Part shown: piece after piece, positions 55,392 to 64,000 of the stretch
Layout: every line of letters begins with the position of its first letter
Position numbering within the stretch: position 1 is the first letter of the stretch
Translations under genes and position numbers: made by a program
Source of the DNA: Methylobacter sp.
Lineage (GTDB): Bacteria > Pseudomonadota > Gammaproteobacteria > Methylococcales > Methylomonadaceae
Direction: 5' to 3'
DNA length: 64,000 bases
Assembly: GCA_004299305.1 (NCBI GenBank)
Contig: SCPZ01000097.1
Coordinates: 150,457-214,456 of the forward strand
Notes under the pieces: model-generated
What the model saw: only the letters and a program-made list of their open reading frames with translations
Database searches by the model: none
What the model was told of the DNA's origin: nothing

Positions 55392-56933
55392 ATGCAATTA
55401 AACCCATCTGAAATAAGTGATCTGATTAAAAAGAAGATCGAAAACTTCGATTTGAGCGCTGAGTCTCATACAGAAGGTACCGTAGTCAGTGTGACCGACG
55501 GTATTGTACGCGTGCATGGTCTTTCGGAAGCGATGCAAGGCGAGATGCTGGAATTTCCCGGCAATACCTTTGGTATGGCGCTTAACCTCGAAAGAGATTC
55601 CGTGGGTGTGGTGGTATTAGGTTCATACCAACATATCTCTGAAGGCGACACCGTAAAATGCACCGGAAAAATTCTTGAAGTACCTGTTGGAGAAGCGTTG
55701 CTGGGTCGTGTCGTTGATGCGCTGGGTAATCCTATCGACGGCAAGGGCGCTATCGAAACAACCGACACTTCGCCGATTGAAAAAATTGCACCCGGTGTAA
55801 TTGCCCGCCAATCAGTTGAGCAGCCCGTACAATTGGGTTTGAAATCTATTGATGCTATGATTCCTGTTGGCCGTGGTCAACGAGAGTTGATTATTGGCGA
55901 TAGACAAACCGGTAAAACAGCTATTGCGATTGATGCAATTATCAATCAAAAAGGTACCGGTATTAAATGTATCTATGTGGCTATCGGGCAAAAACGCGCA
56001 TCGATTGCCAACGTAGTTCGGAAGCTAGAAGAACATGGCGCAATGGCTCACACGATTGTGGTCTCTGCATCGGCATCTGAATCAGCTGCGTTGCAATTTA
56101 TCGCGCCGTATACCGGCTGTTCAATGGGCGAGTTTTTCAGGGACCGCGGCGAAGATGCACTGATCATTTATGATGATTTAACTAAGCAAGCGTGGGCTTA
56201 TCGCCAGATTTCCTTGTTGCTGCGTCGTCCGCCAGGTCGTGAAGCGTATCCTGGAGACGTGTTCTATTTGCATTCCCGTTTACTGGAAAGAGCGTCACGC
56301 ATTAATGCGGCTGAAGTTGAGAAGTTGACCGGCGGCAAGGTAAAAGGCAAAACCGGTTCATTGACTGCATTGCCTATTATTGAAACCCAAGGCGGCGATG
56401 TATCGGCTTTCGTACCGACTAATGTAATCTCTATTACCGATGGTCAGATATTCCTGGAAAGTAACTTGTTTAACTCCGGCATACGCCCGGCGGTGAATGC
56501 AGGTTTATCGGTATCGCGTGTAGGCGGTGCGGCTCAAACCAAGATCATCAAGAAATTGGGCGGCGGTACGCGTCTTGATTTGGCGCAATACCGCGAGTTG
56601 GCGGCTTTCGCACAGTTTGCATCCGACTTGGATGAAAACACCCGCAAGCAGATTGAACGTGGTCAACGAGTGACTGAGCTGATGAAGCAGAATCAATATT
56701 CGCCGATGTCGGTCGCGCAAATGGCGATTTCGTTGTTTGCTGCGAATGAAGGATTCCTTGATAGCTTGGAAGTTAACAAGGTGCTTGCTTTTGAAGCTGC
56801 CTTACAGTCGTACATGACGTCAGAGCATTCTGAATTAATGAACAACATTAATGCAACTGGCGATTTTAATGACGACATAAGAACGGGTATGCTGACTGCA
56901 ATCCAGACTTTCGTCAAAACTCATAGCTGGTAA
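55392..56933 (+). CDS. atpA: ATP synthase F1 subunit alpha
   Basis: 513 residues, the standard length. Walker [16 protein letters not shown], the arginine finger region [23 protein letters not shown], and [21 protein letters not shown] are intact. Non-catalytic nucleotide-binding subunit of the F1 hexamer. Confidence 0.98.
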   Translation: MQLNPSEISDLIKKKIENFDLSAESHTEGTVVSVTDGIVRVHGLSEAMQGEMLEFPGNTFGMALNLERDSVGVVVLGSYQHISEGDTVKCTGKILEVPVGEALLGRVVDALGNPIDGKGAIETTDTSPIEKIAPGVIARQSVEQPVQLGLKSIDAMIPVGRGQRELIIGDRQTGKTAIAIDAIINQKGTGIKCIYVAIGQKRASIANVVRKLEEHGAMAHTIVVSASASESAALQFIAPYTGCSMGEFFRDRGEDALIIYDDLTKQAWAYRQISLLLRRPPGREAYPGDVFYLHSRLLERASRINAAEVEKLTGGKVKGKTGSLTALPIIETQGGDVSAFVPTNVISITDGQIFLESNLFNSGIRPAVNAGLSVSRVGGAAQTKIIKKLGGGTRLDLAQYRELAAFAQFASDLDENTRKQIERGQRVTELMKQNQYSPMSVAQMAISLFAANEGFLDSLEVNKVLAFEAALQSYMTSEHSELMNNINATGDFNDDIRTGMLTAIQTFVKTHSW

Positions 56934-56945
56934 AAGGGTCTTAAG

Positions 56946-57809
56946 ATGGCTGTTGGTAAAGAAATACGCAGCAAAATCGGGAGTATTAAAAATACTCAAA
57001 AGATTACCCGGGCAATGGAGATGGTTGCCGCGAGTAAAATGCGTAAAACAAAAGACAGAATGTTGGCAACACGTCCATACTCCAAAAAAATCGGCCAGAT
57101 TATCAAACATCTGGCCCAGGCCAATCCTGAATATAAACACTCTTTTCTGGTTGAACGCCAGGTTAAGCGAGTTGGGATCATTGTTATTAGTTCTGATAGG
57201 GGCTTGTGCGGCGGACTGAATTCAAATTTATTCAGGAGAACGCTGACCCAAATAATGCAATGGGAAAAAGCCAATGTTGAAGTGGATATTTGTACGATAG
57301 GCACTAAGGCTTTTGGTTTTTTTGGTAACTTGAAAGCGAATCTGGTCGGGCATGTTTCTAAATTGGGCGACACTCCGCATCAGCATGACATTATTGGCAT
57401 CATTAAAATCATGTTGGATGCCTATGAGCAAGGTAGAATTGACGAATTGCATGTAATAAGCAACGAATTCGTTAATACCATGACCCAGAAGCCTACTAGC
57501 GAAAAATTACTACCTGTCGTAGCCGGTGAGCTTGATGAAAACCTAAGCGGTCATTGGGATTACATTTATGAACCTGATGCCAAGGAAGTTTTAGATCACC
57601 TCCTAACCCGATATATCGAGTCTATCGTCTATCAGGGTCTGGTTGAGAATAATGCTTGCGAACAGGCGGCCAGAATGGTGGCGATGAAGAGTGCTTCGGA
57701 TAATGCCGGAAATATTATCAGCGAGTTACAGCTGGTCTATAACAAAGCCCGGCAAGCAGCCATCACTCAGGAAATTTCAGAAATTGTTGCCGGTGCCGCA
57801 GCTGTTTAA
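56946..57809 (+). CDS. atpG: ATP synthase F1 subunit gamma
   Basis: 287 residues. N-terminal [30 protein letters not shown] and C-terminal [32 protein letters not shown] are the conserved coiled-coil ends that form the rotor shaft; [11 protein letters not shown] is also conserved. Confidence 0.97.
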   Translation: MAVGKEIRSKIGSIKNTQKITRAMEMVAASKMRKTKDRMLATRPYSKKIGQIIKHLAQANPEYKHSFLVERQVKRVGIIVISSDRGLCGGLNSNLFRRTLTQIMQWEKANVEVDICTIGTKAFGFFGNLKANLVGHVSKLGDTPHQHDIIGIIKIMLDAYEQGRIDELHVISNEFVNTMTQKPTSEKLLPVVAGELDENLSGHWDYIYEPDAKEVLDHLLTRYIESIVYQGLVENNACEQAARMVAMKSASDNAGNIISELQLVYNKARQAAITQEISEIVAGAAAV

Positions 57810-57820
57810 GGCGCTCCTGA

Positions 57821-59248
<1,428 letters not shown>

Positions 59249-59273
59249 GTTATACAACGAGTAGGTATCAATC

Positions 59274-59696
59274 ATGACCATGACCGTACATGTAGACATC
59301 GTTAGCGCAGAGAAGGAAATATTTTCCGGATTGGCGGAAATGGTATTTGCTCCTGCTGAACTTGGCGAAGTGGGTATTTCGCCTCGTCATGCGCCATTAA
59401 TATCAAGACTTAAGCCCGGTGAAGTCAGGGTGAAAGTCAGCGATAATGAAGTTTATCCGTTTTATGTGTCAGGCGGTATGCTGGAGATACAACCTAATCT
59501 GGTTACCATACTGGCTGACACAGCGATAAGGGCTAAAGATATTGATGAGGCGGCGGCGCTTGAAGCCAAATCCAGGGCCGAAGAAGCATTAGAAGATAAA
59601 TCAGGGAAAATAGATTTTGCAATGGCTCAGGCGCAATTGACGGATGCCGTCATGCAATTAAGAACGTTGGATAGACTTAGAAAACGCGGCGGGTAG
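59274..59696 (+). CDS. atpC: ATP synthase F1 subunit epsilon
   Basis: 140 residues: N-terminal beta sandwich (VDIVSAEKEIFSGLAEMVFAPAELGEVGISPRHAPLIS) and two C-terminal helices that can inhibit rotation. Two ATG codons lie close together (59274, 59280); either could be used. Last gene of the operon, followed by a repeat and a terminator. Confidence 0.96.
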   Translation: MTMTVHVDIVSAEKEIFSGLAEMVFAPAELGEVGISPRHAPLISRLKPGEVRVKVSDNEVYPFYVSGGMLEIQPNLVTILADTAIRAKDIDEAAALEAKSRAEEALEDKSGKIDFAMAQAQLTDAVMQLRTLDRLRKRGG

Positions 59697-59731
59697 TAGT
59701 TGGGGGATATTGCACGGTAGGTTCACGCCCA

Positions 59732-59753
59732 TTGCCTGCATCCATGTGGGCAA
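59732..59753. repeat. Dispersed palindrome after atpC
   Basis: TTGCCTGCA-tcca-TGTGGGCAA, preceded by CACGCCCA; compare ACGCCCC-TTGCCTACATCCCTGTAGGCAA at 4070. Two changes in the arms keep G-T pairing, as expected for a structured repeat. Confidence 0.65.
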
Positions 59754-59769
59754 CATCTCTACCCTTTTT

Positions 59770-59809
59770 AAAAGCCCGGTAACGTGTTAAAGCGCTATCG
59801 GGCTTTTTT
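59770..59809 (+). terminator. Rho-independent terminator of the atp operon
   Basis: AAAAGCCCGGTA, 14-base loop, TATCGGGCTTTTTT, between atpC and glmU. glmU begins 19 bases later, so its transcription needs read-through or a promoter of its own within this gap. Confidence 0.9.
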
Positions 59810-59827
59810 GTTTAAACGGGATATCAT

Positions 59828-61225
59828 ATGAAAATAATGACTATTATTCTGGCGGCCGGCAAGGGAACGCGGATGCGTTCGGAACTGCCCAAAGTTTTGC
59901 ATCAAATAGCCAATAGACCATTGCTACAGCATGTTTATGATACAGCTAAGCAGTTGGAAAACAATACCGTCAAGATCGTAGTAGGACACGGCGCTGAGTT
60001 GGTCACTGAAGCGTTAAAGGGTTTGGATGCCGAGTGGGTAGAACAAAAGCAACAGCTAGGCACCGGACATGCCGTTCAGCAGGTCAGCGACCTCCATTCG
60101 ACAAGCTCGGGGCAAACGGGAATTGAAGATAGCGATACTGTCTTAATTTTATATGGTGACGTGCCTTTACTGAAATTAGCAACAGTCAAATTACTGATAT
60201 CAAATGTCGATGATCAGTCTCTGGCTTTACTCACGGTGAATCTTGCTAACCCGGCGGGTTACGGCAGAATAGTTCGCAATCCTGCTGGGCAAGTCGCAAA
60301 AATTGTCGAGGAAAAAGATGCGACAGTCAGCGAAAAACAGATCAACGAAGTCAATACCGGTATCATGGCGGTACAGGGTAAGCAATTAAAAAAATGGCTG
60401 AGCCGGTTAAATAACAGCAATGTTCAGGGCGAATATTATTTAACCGATGTGATTGAAATGGCGGTTGCCGATCGAATTAATGTTGTGACTAGCCAGCCTG
60501 AAACTGAAGACGAGGTGTTGGGTGTAAATAATCGAATACAACTAAGCCACCTTGAGCGGGTTTATCAGCAAGAACAGGCTAATTGTTTGATGGAGCAGGG
60601 CGTTACTCTTAAAGACCCGGCACGTTTTGATCAAAGAGGCACAATAGAAAGCCTGGGGCAAGACATAGAAATCGATATTAATGTGATCTTAGAGGGAAAA
60701 AACAGCATCGGCAGCAATGTTAAAATAGGCGCGAATACCCAGATAAAGAATTCCATTATTGGTGACCATGTAGAAATCCTGGCAAACTGTGTCATAGAAG
60801 ATGCGGTCATAGGGCAAGGCAGTCGGATCGGACCTTACGCAAGATTAAGGCCGGACAGTGTCCTGGGGCAGGATGTCCATATCGGTAATTTTGTAGAGAT
60901 AAAAAAATCATCGGTAGCCGCGGGCAGTAAAATAAACCACTTAAGTTATATCGGCGATACGACTGTGGGCAGTAAAGTCAACATCGGCGCAGGAACCATT
61001 ACTTGTAATTATGATGGCGTTAATAAGTTCAGAACCGTTATTGAAGACGGCGCATTTATAGGCTCGGATAGCCAGTTAATTGCCCCGGTGACGATAGGCA
61101 AAAATGCCACGATAGGTGCCGGATCAACTATCACCAAAGACAGTCCGGAAAATCAGCTGACTTTAAGCAGGGCCAAACAGGTGTCCCTTGCCGGATGGCA
61201 ACGACCAGTAAAAAAGGAGAGCTAA
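59828..61225 (+). CDS. glmU: Bifunctional GlmU, with a nine-residue insertion encoded by a dispersed repeat
   Basis: 465 residues against 456 in E. coli. The N-terminal uridyltransferase has [29 protein letters not shown] and YGDVPLL; the C-terminal left-handed beta helix acetyltransferase has [22 protein letters not shown] and [14 protein letters not shown]. It makes UDP-GlcNAc from GlcN-1-P. Between GHAVQQ and YGDVPL the protein is nine residues longer; the extra peptide [11 protein letters not shown] is encoded by the repeat TTCGACAAGCTCGGGGCAAA (60098-60117). This lies on a surface loop of the first domain, so activity should survive. Confidence 0.97.
   Translation: MKIMTIILAAGKGTRMRSELPKVLHQIANRPLLQHVYDTAKQLENNTVKIVVGHGAELVTEALKGLDAEWVEQKQQLGTGHAVQQVSDLHSTSSGQTGIEDSDTVLILYGDVPLLKLATVKLLISNVDDQSLALLTVNLANPAGYGRIVRNPAGQVAKIVEEKDATVSEKQINEVNTGIMAVQGKQLKKWLSRLNNSNVQGEYYLTDVIEMAVADRINVVTSQPETEDEVLGVNNRIQLSHLERVYQQEQANCLMEQGVTLKDPARFDQRGTIESLGQDIEIDINVILEGKNSIGSNVKIGANTQIKNSIIGDHVEILANCVIEDAVIGQGSRIGPYARLRPDSVLGQDVHIGNFVEIKKSSVAAGSKINHLSYIGDTTVGSKVNIGAGTITCNYDGVNKFRTVIEDGAFIGSDSQLIAPVTIGKNATIGAGSTITKDSPENQLTLSRAKQVSLAGWQRPVKKES
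60093..60119. repeat. Dispersed repeat translated inside glmU
   Basis: CCATTCGACAAGCTCGGGGCAAACGG is a variant of the widespread bacterial repeat with core TTCGACAAGCTC. It is in frame and reads HSTSSGQT, matching the nine-residue length excess over E. coli GlmU. Confidence 0.85.
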
Positions 61226-61226
61226 C

Positions 61227-63065
61227 ATGTGTGGAATTGTAGGCGGTATCGCACAACGAAATGTAGTGCCGATTTTATTGGAGGGTTTGAAACGTTTGGA
61301 ATATCGCGGTTATGATTCGGCAGGCCTTGCAGTTATAAACAATCAGCAAATCTACCGGAAACGGGCGCTGGGCAAAGTTAAAGGACTTGAAACATTGTTG
61401 GAGGCCGAACCCATTTCAGGCTATATCGGCATAGCGCATACCCGTTGGGCTACTCACGGCAAACCCAGTATGGCTAATGCGCATCCGCATATTTGTCGGA
61501 ACAATGTGGCCGTCGTTCATAACGGTATTATTGAAAACCACGAGCATTTAAGGGAGATTCAGCAACAACAGGGTTACGAGTTTACTTCGGAAACAGATAC
61601 CGAAGTTATCGTGCATGAAGTCTATCACGCCATGCAGACCGGACAGACTACTGACGGCTTGCTGAACGCCGTTAAAAAGACCGTTAAAAAACTGGATGGC
61701 GCTTATGCCTTGGGCATAATGAGTCTTGATAATCCCGATACCCTGATAGCATGTAGAAAAGGCAGTCCGCTGGTCATCGGCGTCGGGATAGGCGAGTATT
61801 TTATTGCCTCGGACGTGGCTGCCTTACTCCCTGTTACGCAACGTTTTATTTTTCTGGAAGACGGCGACATTGCGGCTATCACTATAGGCGGGGCGGTTAT
61901 TTATGACCTGAATGATCAGCTTGTCAATCGTTCGATCATAGAAAGCCAGTTGACAGCGGATGCCGTCGATAAAGGCGAGTATCGCCATTATATGTTGAAA
62001 GAGATTTATGAGCAGCCGTTTGCCATATCACAAGCGCTGGAAGGCAGGTTCATCAACAACCGCCTGCAAGAAAACGCATTCGGGCATAACGCCGCCGAAG
62101 TGTTCGATAACATCAAAGCCATCCAGATTTTAGCCTGCGGCACCAGTTACCATGCCGGTTTGGTGGCACGTTACTGGTTTGAAGAGCTGGCCCGCGTCCC
62201 ATGCAGCATCGAAGTGGCTAGTGAGTTTCGCTACAGAAGTCCGGTATTAGCGCCGGATACCTTGATTGTCACCATCTCGCAATCCGGCGAAACCGCCGAT
62301 ACACTGGCGGCGTTGCTGGAAGCCAAGAAACTGGGCGCAAGCTATTCATTAGCCATCTGCAACGTACCGGAAAGTTCGTTGGTTAGGGAATCCGATCTGG
62401 TATTAATGACCCGCGCAGGGCCTGAAATCGGTGTTGCATCAACCAAGGCATTTACCACGCAACTGGTCACATTAATGTTGTTAGTTATTGCGATAGGCAG
62501 GCGCTTTCAGCTGACTGAAATAGTAGAGCAAAAAATCACCTCGGAATTATTCAGTTTGCCGAGAAAAGTTGAAAAAGTATTACAGCTGGACGATGAAATT
62601 AATGCCTTGGCCGAGCAGTTCGCCGAAAAACATCATGCCTTGTTTCTAGGTAGGGGCGCCCATTATCCGATAGCGATGGAAGGCGCGTTAAAATTAAAGG
62701 AAATTTCCTATATTCATGCCGAGGCTTATCCGGCAGGCGAGCTAAAACACGGCCCCTTGGCGTTAATCGATGCCGACATGCCGGTTGTAACCGTAGCGCC
62801 AAACAATAGCCTGCTGGAGAAGCTCAAATCGAATATGCAGGAAGTCAGCGCTAGAGGAGGGCAGCTGATTGTTTTTATGGATGAGACATTAGCTGCGGCA
62901 AATGACGAAAATGTACAAATTGTAAAAATACCCCAAGTAGGTAATGAGATTTCACCGATTGTATACACCATCCCCTTGCAGCTGTTGGCTTATCACGTTG
63001 CTGTTTTAAAGGGTACGGATGTTGATCAGCCCAGAAATCTCGCCAAATCGGTTACGGTGGAATAG
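61227..63065 (+). CDS. glmS: Glutamine-fructose-6-phosphate aminotransferase
   Basis: 612 residues. Cys2 of [10 protein letters not shown] is the glutaminase nucleophile; [11 protein letters not shown] and [15 protein letters not shown] follow. The isomerase half has two sugar-isomerase domains ([32 protein letters not shown]) and the C-terminal [13 protein letters not shown]. It makes glucosamine 6-phosphate, feeding GlmU and wall synthesis. It starts one base after glmU ends, so the two are co-expressed. Confidence 0.97.
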   Translation: MCGIVGGIAQRNVVPILLEGLKRLEYRGYDSAGLAVINNQQIYRKRALGKVKGLETLLEAEPISGYIGIAHTRWATHGKPSMANAHPHICRNNVAVVHNGIIENHEHLREIQQQQGYEFTSETDTEVIVHEVYHAMQTGQTTDGLLNAVKKTVKKLDGAYALGIMSLDNPDTLIACRKGSPLVIGVGIGEYFIASDVAALLPVTQRFIFLEDGDIAAITIGGAVIYDLNDQLVNRSIIESQLTADAVDKGEYRHYMLKEIYEQPFAISQALEGRFINNRLQENAFGHNAAEVFDNIKAIQILACGTSYHAGLVARYWFEELARVPCSIEVASEFRYRSPVLAPDTLIVTISQSGETADTLAALLEAKKLGASYSLAICNVPESSLVRESDLVLMTRAGPEIGVASTKAFTTQLVTLMLLVIAIGRRFQLTEIVEQKITSELFSLPRKVEKVLQLDDEINALAEQFAEKHHALFLGRGAHYPIAMEGALKLKEISYIHAEAYPAGELKHGPLALIDADMPVVTVAPNNSLLEKLKSNMQEVSARGGQLIVFMDETLAAANDENVQIVKIPQVGNEISPIVYTIPLQLLAYHVAVLKGTDVDQPRNLAKSVTVE

Positions 63066-63068
63066 ACA

Positions 63069-63614
63069 ATGGCAAAACTATCACTGCAAGAACAATTATT
63101 AAAATCCGGCTTAGTAAGTGCGGTTAAAGCTAAAAGCGTTAAATCCGATAAACGCAAGCAAACCCAGCAGCAGCGCAAGAATAAAGTCGAAGTCGTTGAT
63201 GAGGCCAAAGAGCTGGCTCAAAAAGCACAAGCTGAAAAAGTCGAAAAGGATAGGGAGCTTAACCAGTTACGCCAGCAGCAGGAAGAGCAAAAACAGTTGG
63301 CGGCTCAAATAAAACAGATTATTGAGTTAAACCGGCTGCCTAGGGATGCTGAAGGCCAAGCCTATAATTTTACCGACAATAATAAGGTTAAGCGGCTGTA
63401 TGTCTCGGAGACGATGCGCGATCAAATAGCCGAAGGACGGCTGGCTATTGTAAAGCTAGGGACAAACTATGAAGTGGTTGCCGCCGATACGGCAATAAAA
63501 ATACAGCAGCGCGATGCCGCCAGCGTGATTGTTTTTAATGAGCGAAATAAGATTGCCGATGTGGTCGACGATCCTTATGCGGCGTATCAGGTTCCCGACG
63601 ATTTGATCTGGTAG
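63069..63614 (+). CDS. DUF2058 family protein
   Basis: 181 residues: SLQEQLLKSGLVSAVKAKSVKSDKRK at the start, a coiled coil rich in Lys, Glu and Gln (about 40-85), then a small C-terminal domain (NRLPRDAEGQAYNFTDNNKVKRLYVSETMRDQIAEGRLAIV). This matches the DUF2058 (YaiL-like) family of gammaproteobacteria; function unknown, possibly nucleoid- or RNA-associated given its charge. It starts three bases after glmS. Confidence 0.9.
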   Translation: MAKLSLQEQLLKSGLVSAVKAKSVKSDKRKQTQQQRKNKVEVVDEAKELAQKAQAEKVEKDRELNQLRQQQEEQKQLAAQIKQIIELNRLPRDAEGQAYNFTDNNKVKRLYVSETMRDQIAEGRLAIVKLGTNYEVVAADTAIKIQQRDAASVIVFNERNKIADVVDDPYAAYQVPDDLIW

Positions 63615-63637
63615 ATAATCCTAGAAAAATCATTTCG

Positions 63638-63766
63638 TCCACGAAAAGAACGAAAAGCACGAAAAATTTTAAAAGGTGATCAAACCGTAGGTCGTTGCCC
63701 GAAGGGTGGGTTACTAAATTAATACAACATATTGTTTTATTTAGTGTCTTTCGTGATTTTCGTGGA
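63638..63766. repeat. 129-bp element with inverted-repeat ends
   Basis: TCCACGAAAAGAACGAAAAGCACGAAA at the left and TTTCGTGATTTTCGTGGA at the right form imperfect terminal inverted repeats. Inside is GTAGGTCG...GGGTGGGTTAC, part of the repeat type seen between hoxY and hoxH. Non-coding, MITE-like. CTACGAAAGACACGAAA at 52579 is a possible solo end. Confidence 0.6.
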
Positions 63767-63800
63767 TAAACTGCTTACCACCTATCACTTTGTTTAAATA

Positions 63801-64000
63801 GCACGTCATACCGGCATGGACTGCCGGTATCCAGAACACATGGATGTGATCTAAGCCTTGCCATCCCTGGCTTTTGGATTCCGGCAATCCCTTATATCTT
63901 GATTCTGTTCTCTCAAAGAGCCAGAATCCCCGACTGATCATCGGGAGGGCAGCGAGGAAGTCGAGCCATCCCTGAGGCTTAAAGCCTGTCCGGCAGATTG
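63801..64000. repeat. Dispersed repeat block at the window end
   Basis: Begins with CGTCATACCGGCA-tggac-TGCCGGTATCCAG (perfect 9-bp arms, 63808-63830), a repeat type common in proteobacteria, and continues with GGATTCCGGCAATCC and other inverted segments to the edge. No coding frame supported; the block may continue past the window. Confidence 0.6.

Overview
The window reads as a chromosomal segment of a gammaproteobacterium, most likely a methanotroph of the Methylococcales. This is inference. It rests on a complete gammaproteobacterial dcw cluster, the zapA-6S RNA and ygfB-pepP-ubiH-ubiI order, the atpIBEFHAGDC-glmU-glmS order, a group 3d NAD-reducing [NiFe] hydrogenase, and a thymidine-phosphorylase-like/PRPP-synthetase-like pair. 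No methane monooxygenase or other C1 marker lies in the window, and no species can be named from it. Almost all protein genes are intact and ordinary. No prophage, insertion sequence, CRISPR array or tRNA was recognised.

Layout. 1-4.7 kb is an accessory stretch: the 3' part of a secreted subtilisin-like protease, an ASCH-domain protein, a secreted cyclophilin with an extra C-terminal module, a membrane acyltransferase and a HupE/UreJ protein. 4.9-8.4 kb holds a nucleotide/ribose-phosphate pair (minus strand), 3-methyladenine glycosylase and a glyoxalase-family gene. 8.7-13.9 kb is a compact hoxFUYHW operon (minus strand). 14-33.8 kb is dciA (plus) followed by the full dcw cluster on the minus strand, transcribed mraZ-rsmH-ftsL-ftsI-murE-murF-mraY-murD-ftsW-murG-murC-murB-ddl-ftsQ-ftsA-ftsZ, then lpxC. 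A good sigma70 promoter and a three-repeat MraZ operator precede mraZ. RNase P RNA lies at 34.2-34.6 kb. 35-41.7 kb carries an outer-membrane-barrel/cupredoxin/histidine-kinase operon, an ABC exporter and a TetR regulator. 42-47.8 kb has an EVE-domain gene, 6S RNA, zapA and a small coiled-coil partner on minus, then ygfB-pepP-ubiH-ubiI on plus. 48-52 kb is a low-density zone with small hypothetical genes, repeats, tmRNA (tag ANDENYSMALAA) and a cobalamin adenosyltransferase. 52.8-63.6 kb is the F1Fo ATP synthase operon, glmU, glmS and a DUF2058 gene, followed by dispersed repeats to the window edge.

How the genes work together. GlmS and GlmU make UDP-GlcNAc, the precursor used by the Mur enzymes and LpxC. 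The dcw products turn it into peptidoglycan and build the divisome, with ZapA supporting the FtsZ ring. The Hox enzyme couples H2 and NAD(H), the Ubi hydroxylases serve quinone synthesis, and the ATP synthase uses the resulting proton gradient.

The two most unusual signals are as follows. First, a family of small dispersed palindromic repeats sits exactly at gene junctions inside operons. It is translated as extra C-terminal tails on HoxF, HoxU, MurD, MurF and RsmH, and unrelated repeats are translated inside GlmU, MurG and YgfB. Second, a three-gene operon (beta-barrel, periplasmic cupredoxin, sensor kinase without an adjacent response regulator) looks like an uncharacterised envelope/metal-sensing module.
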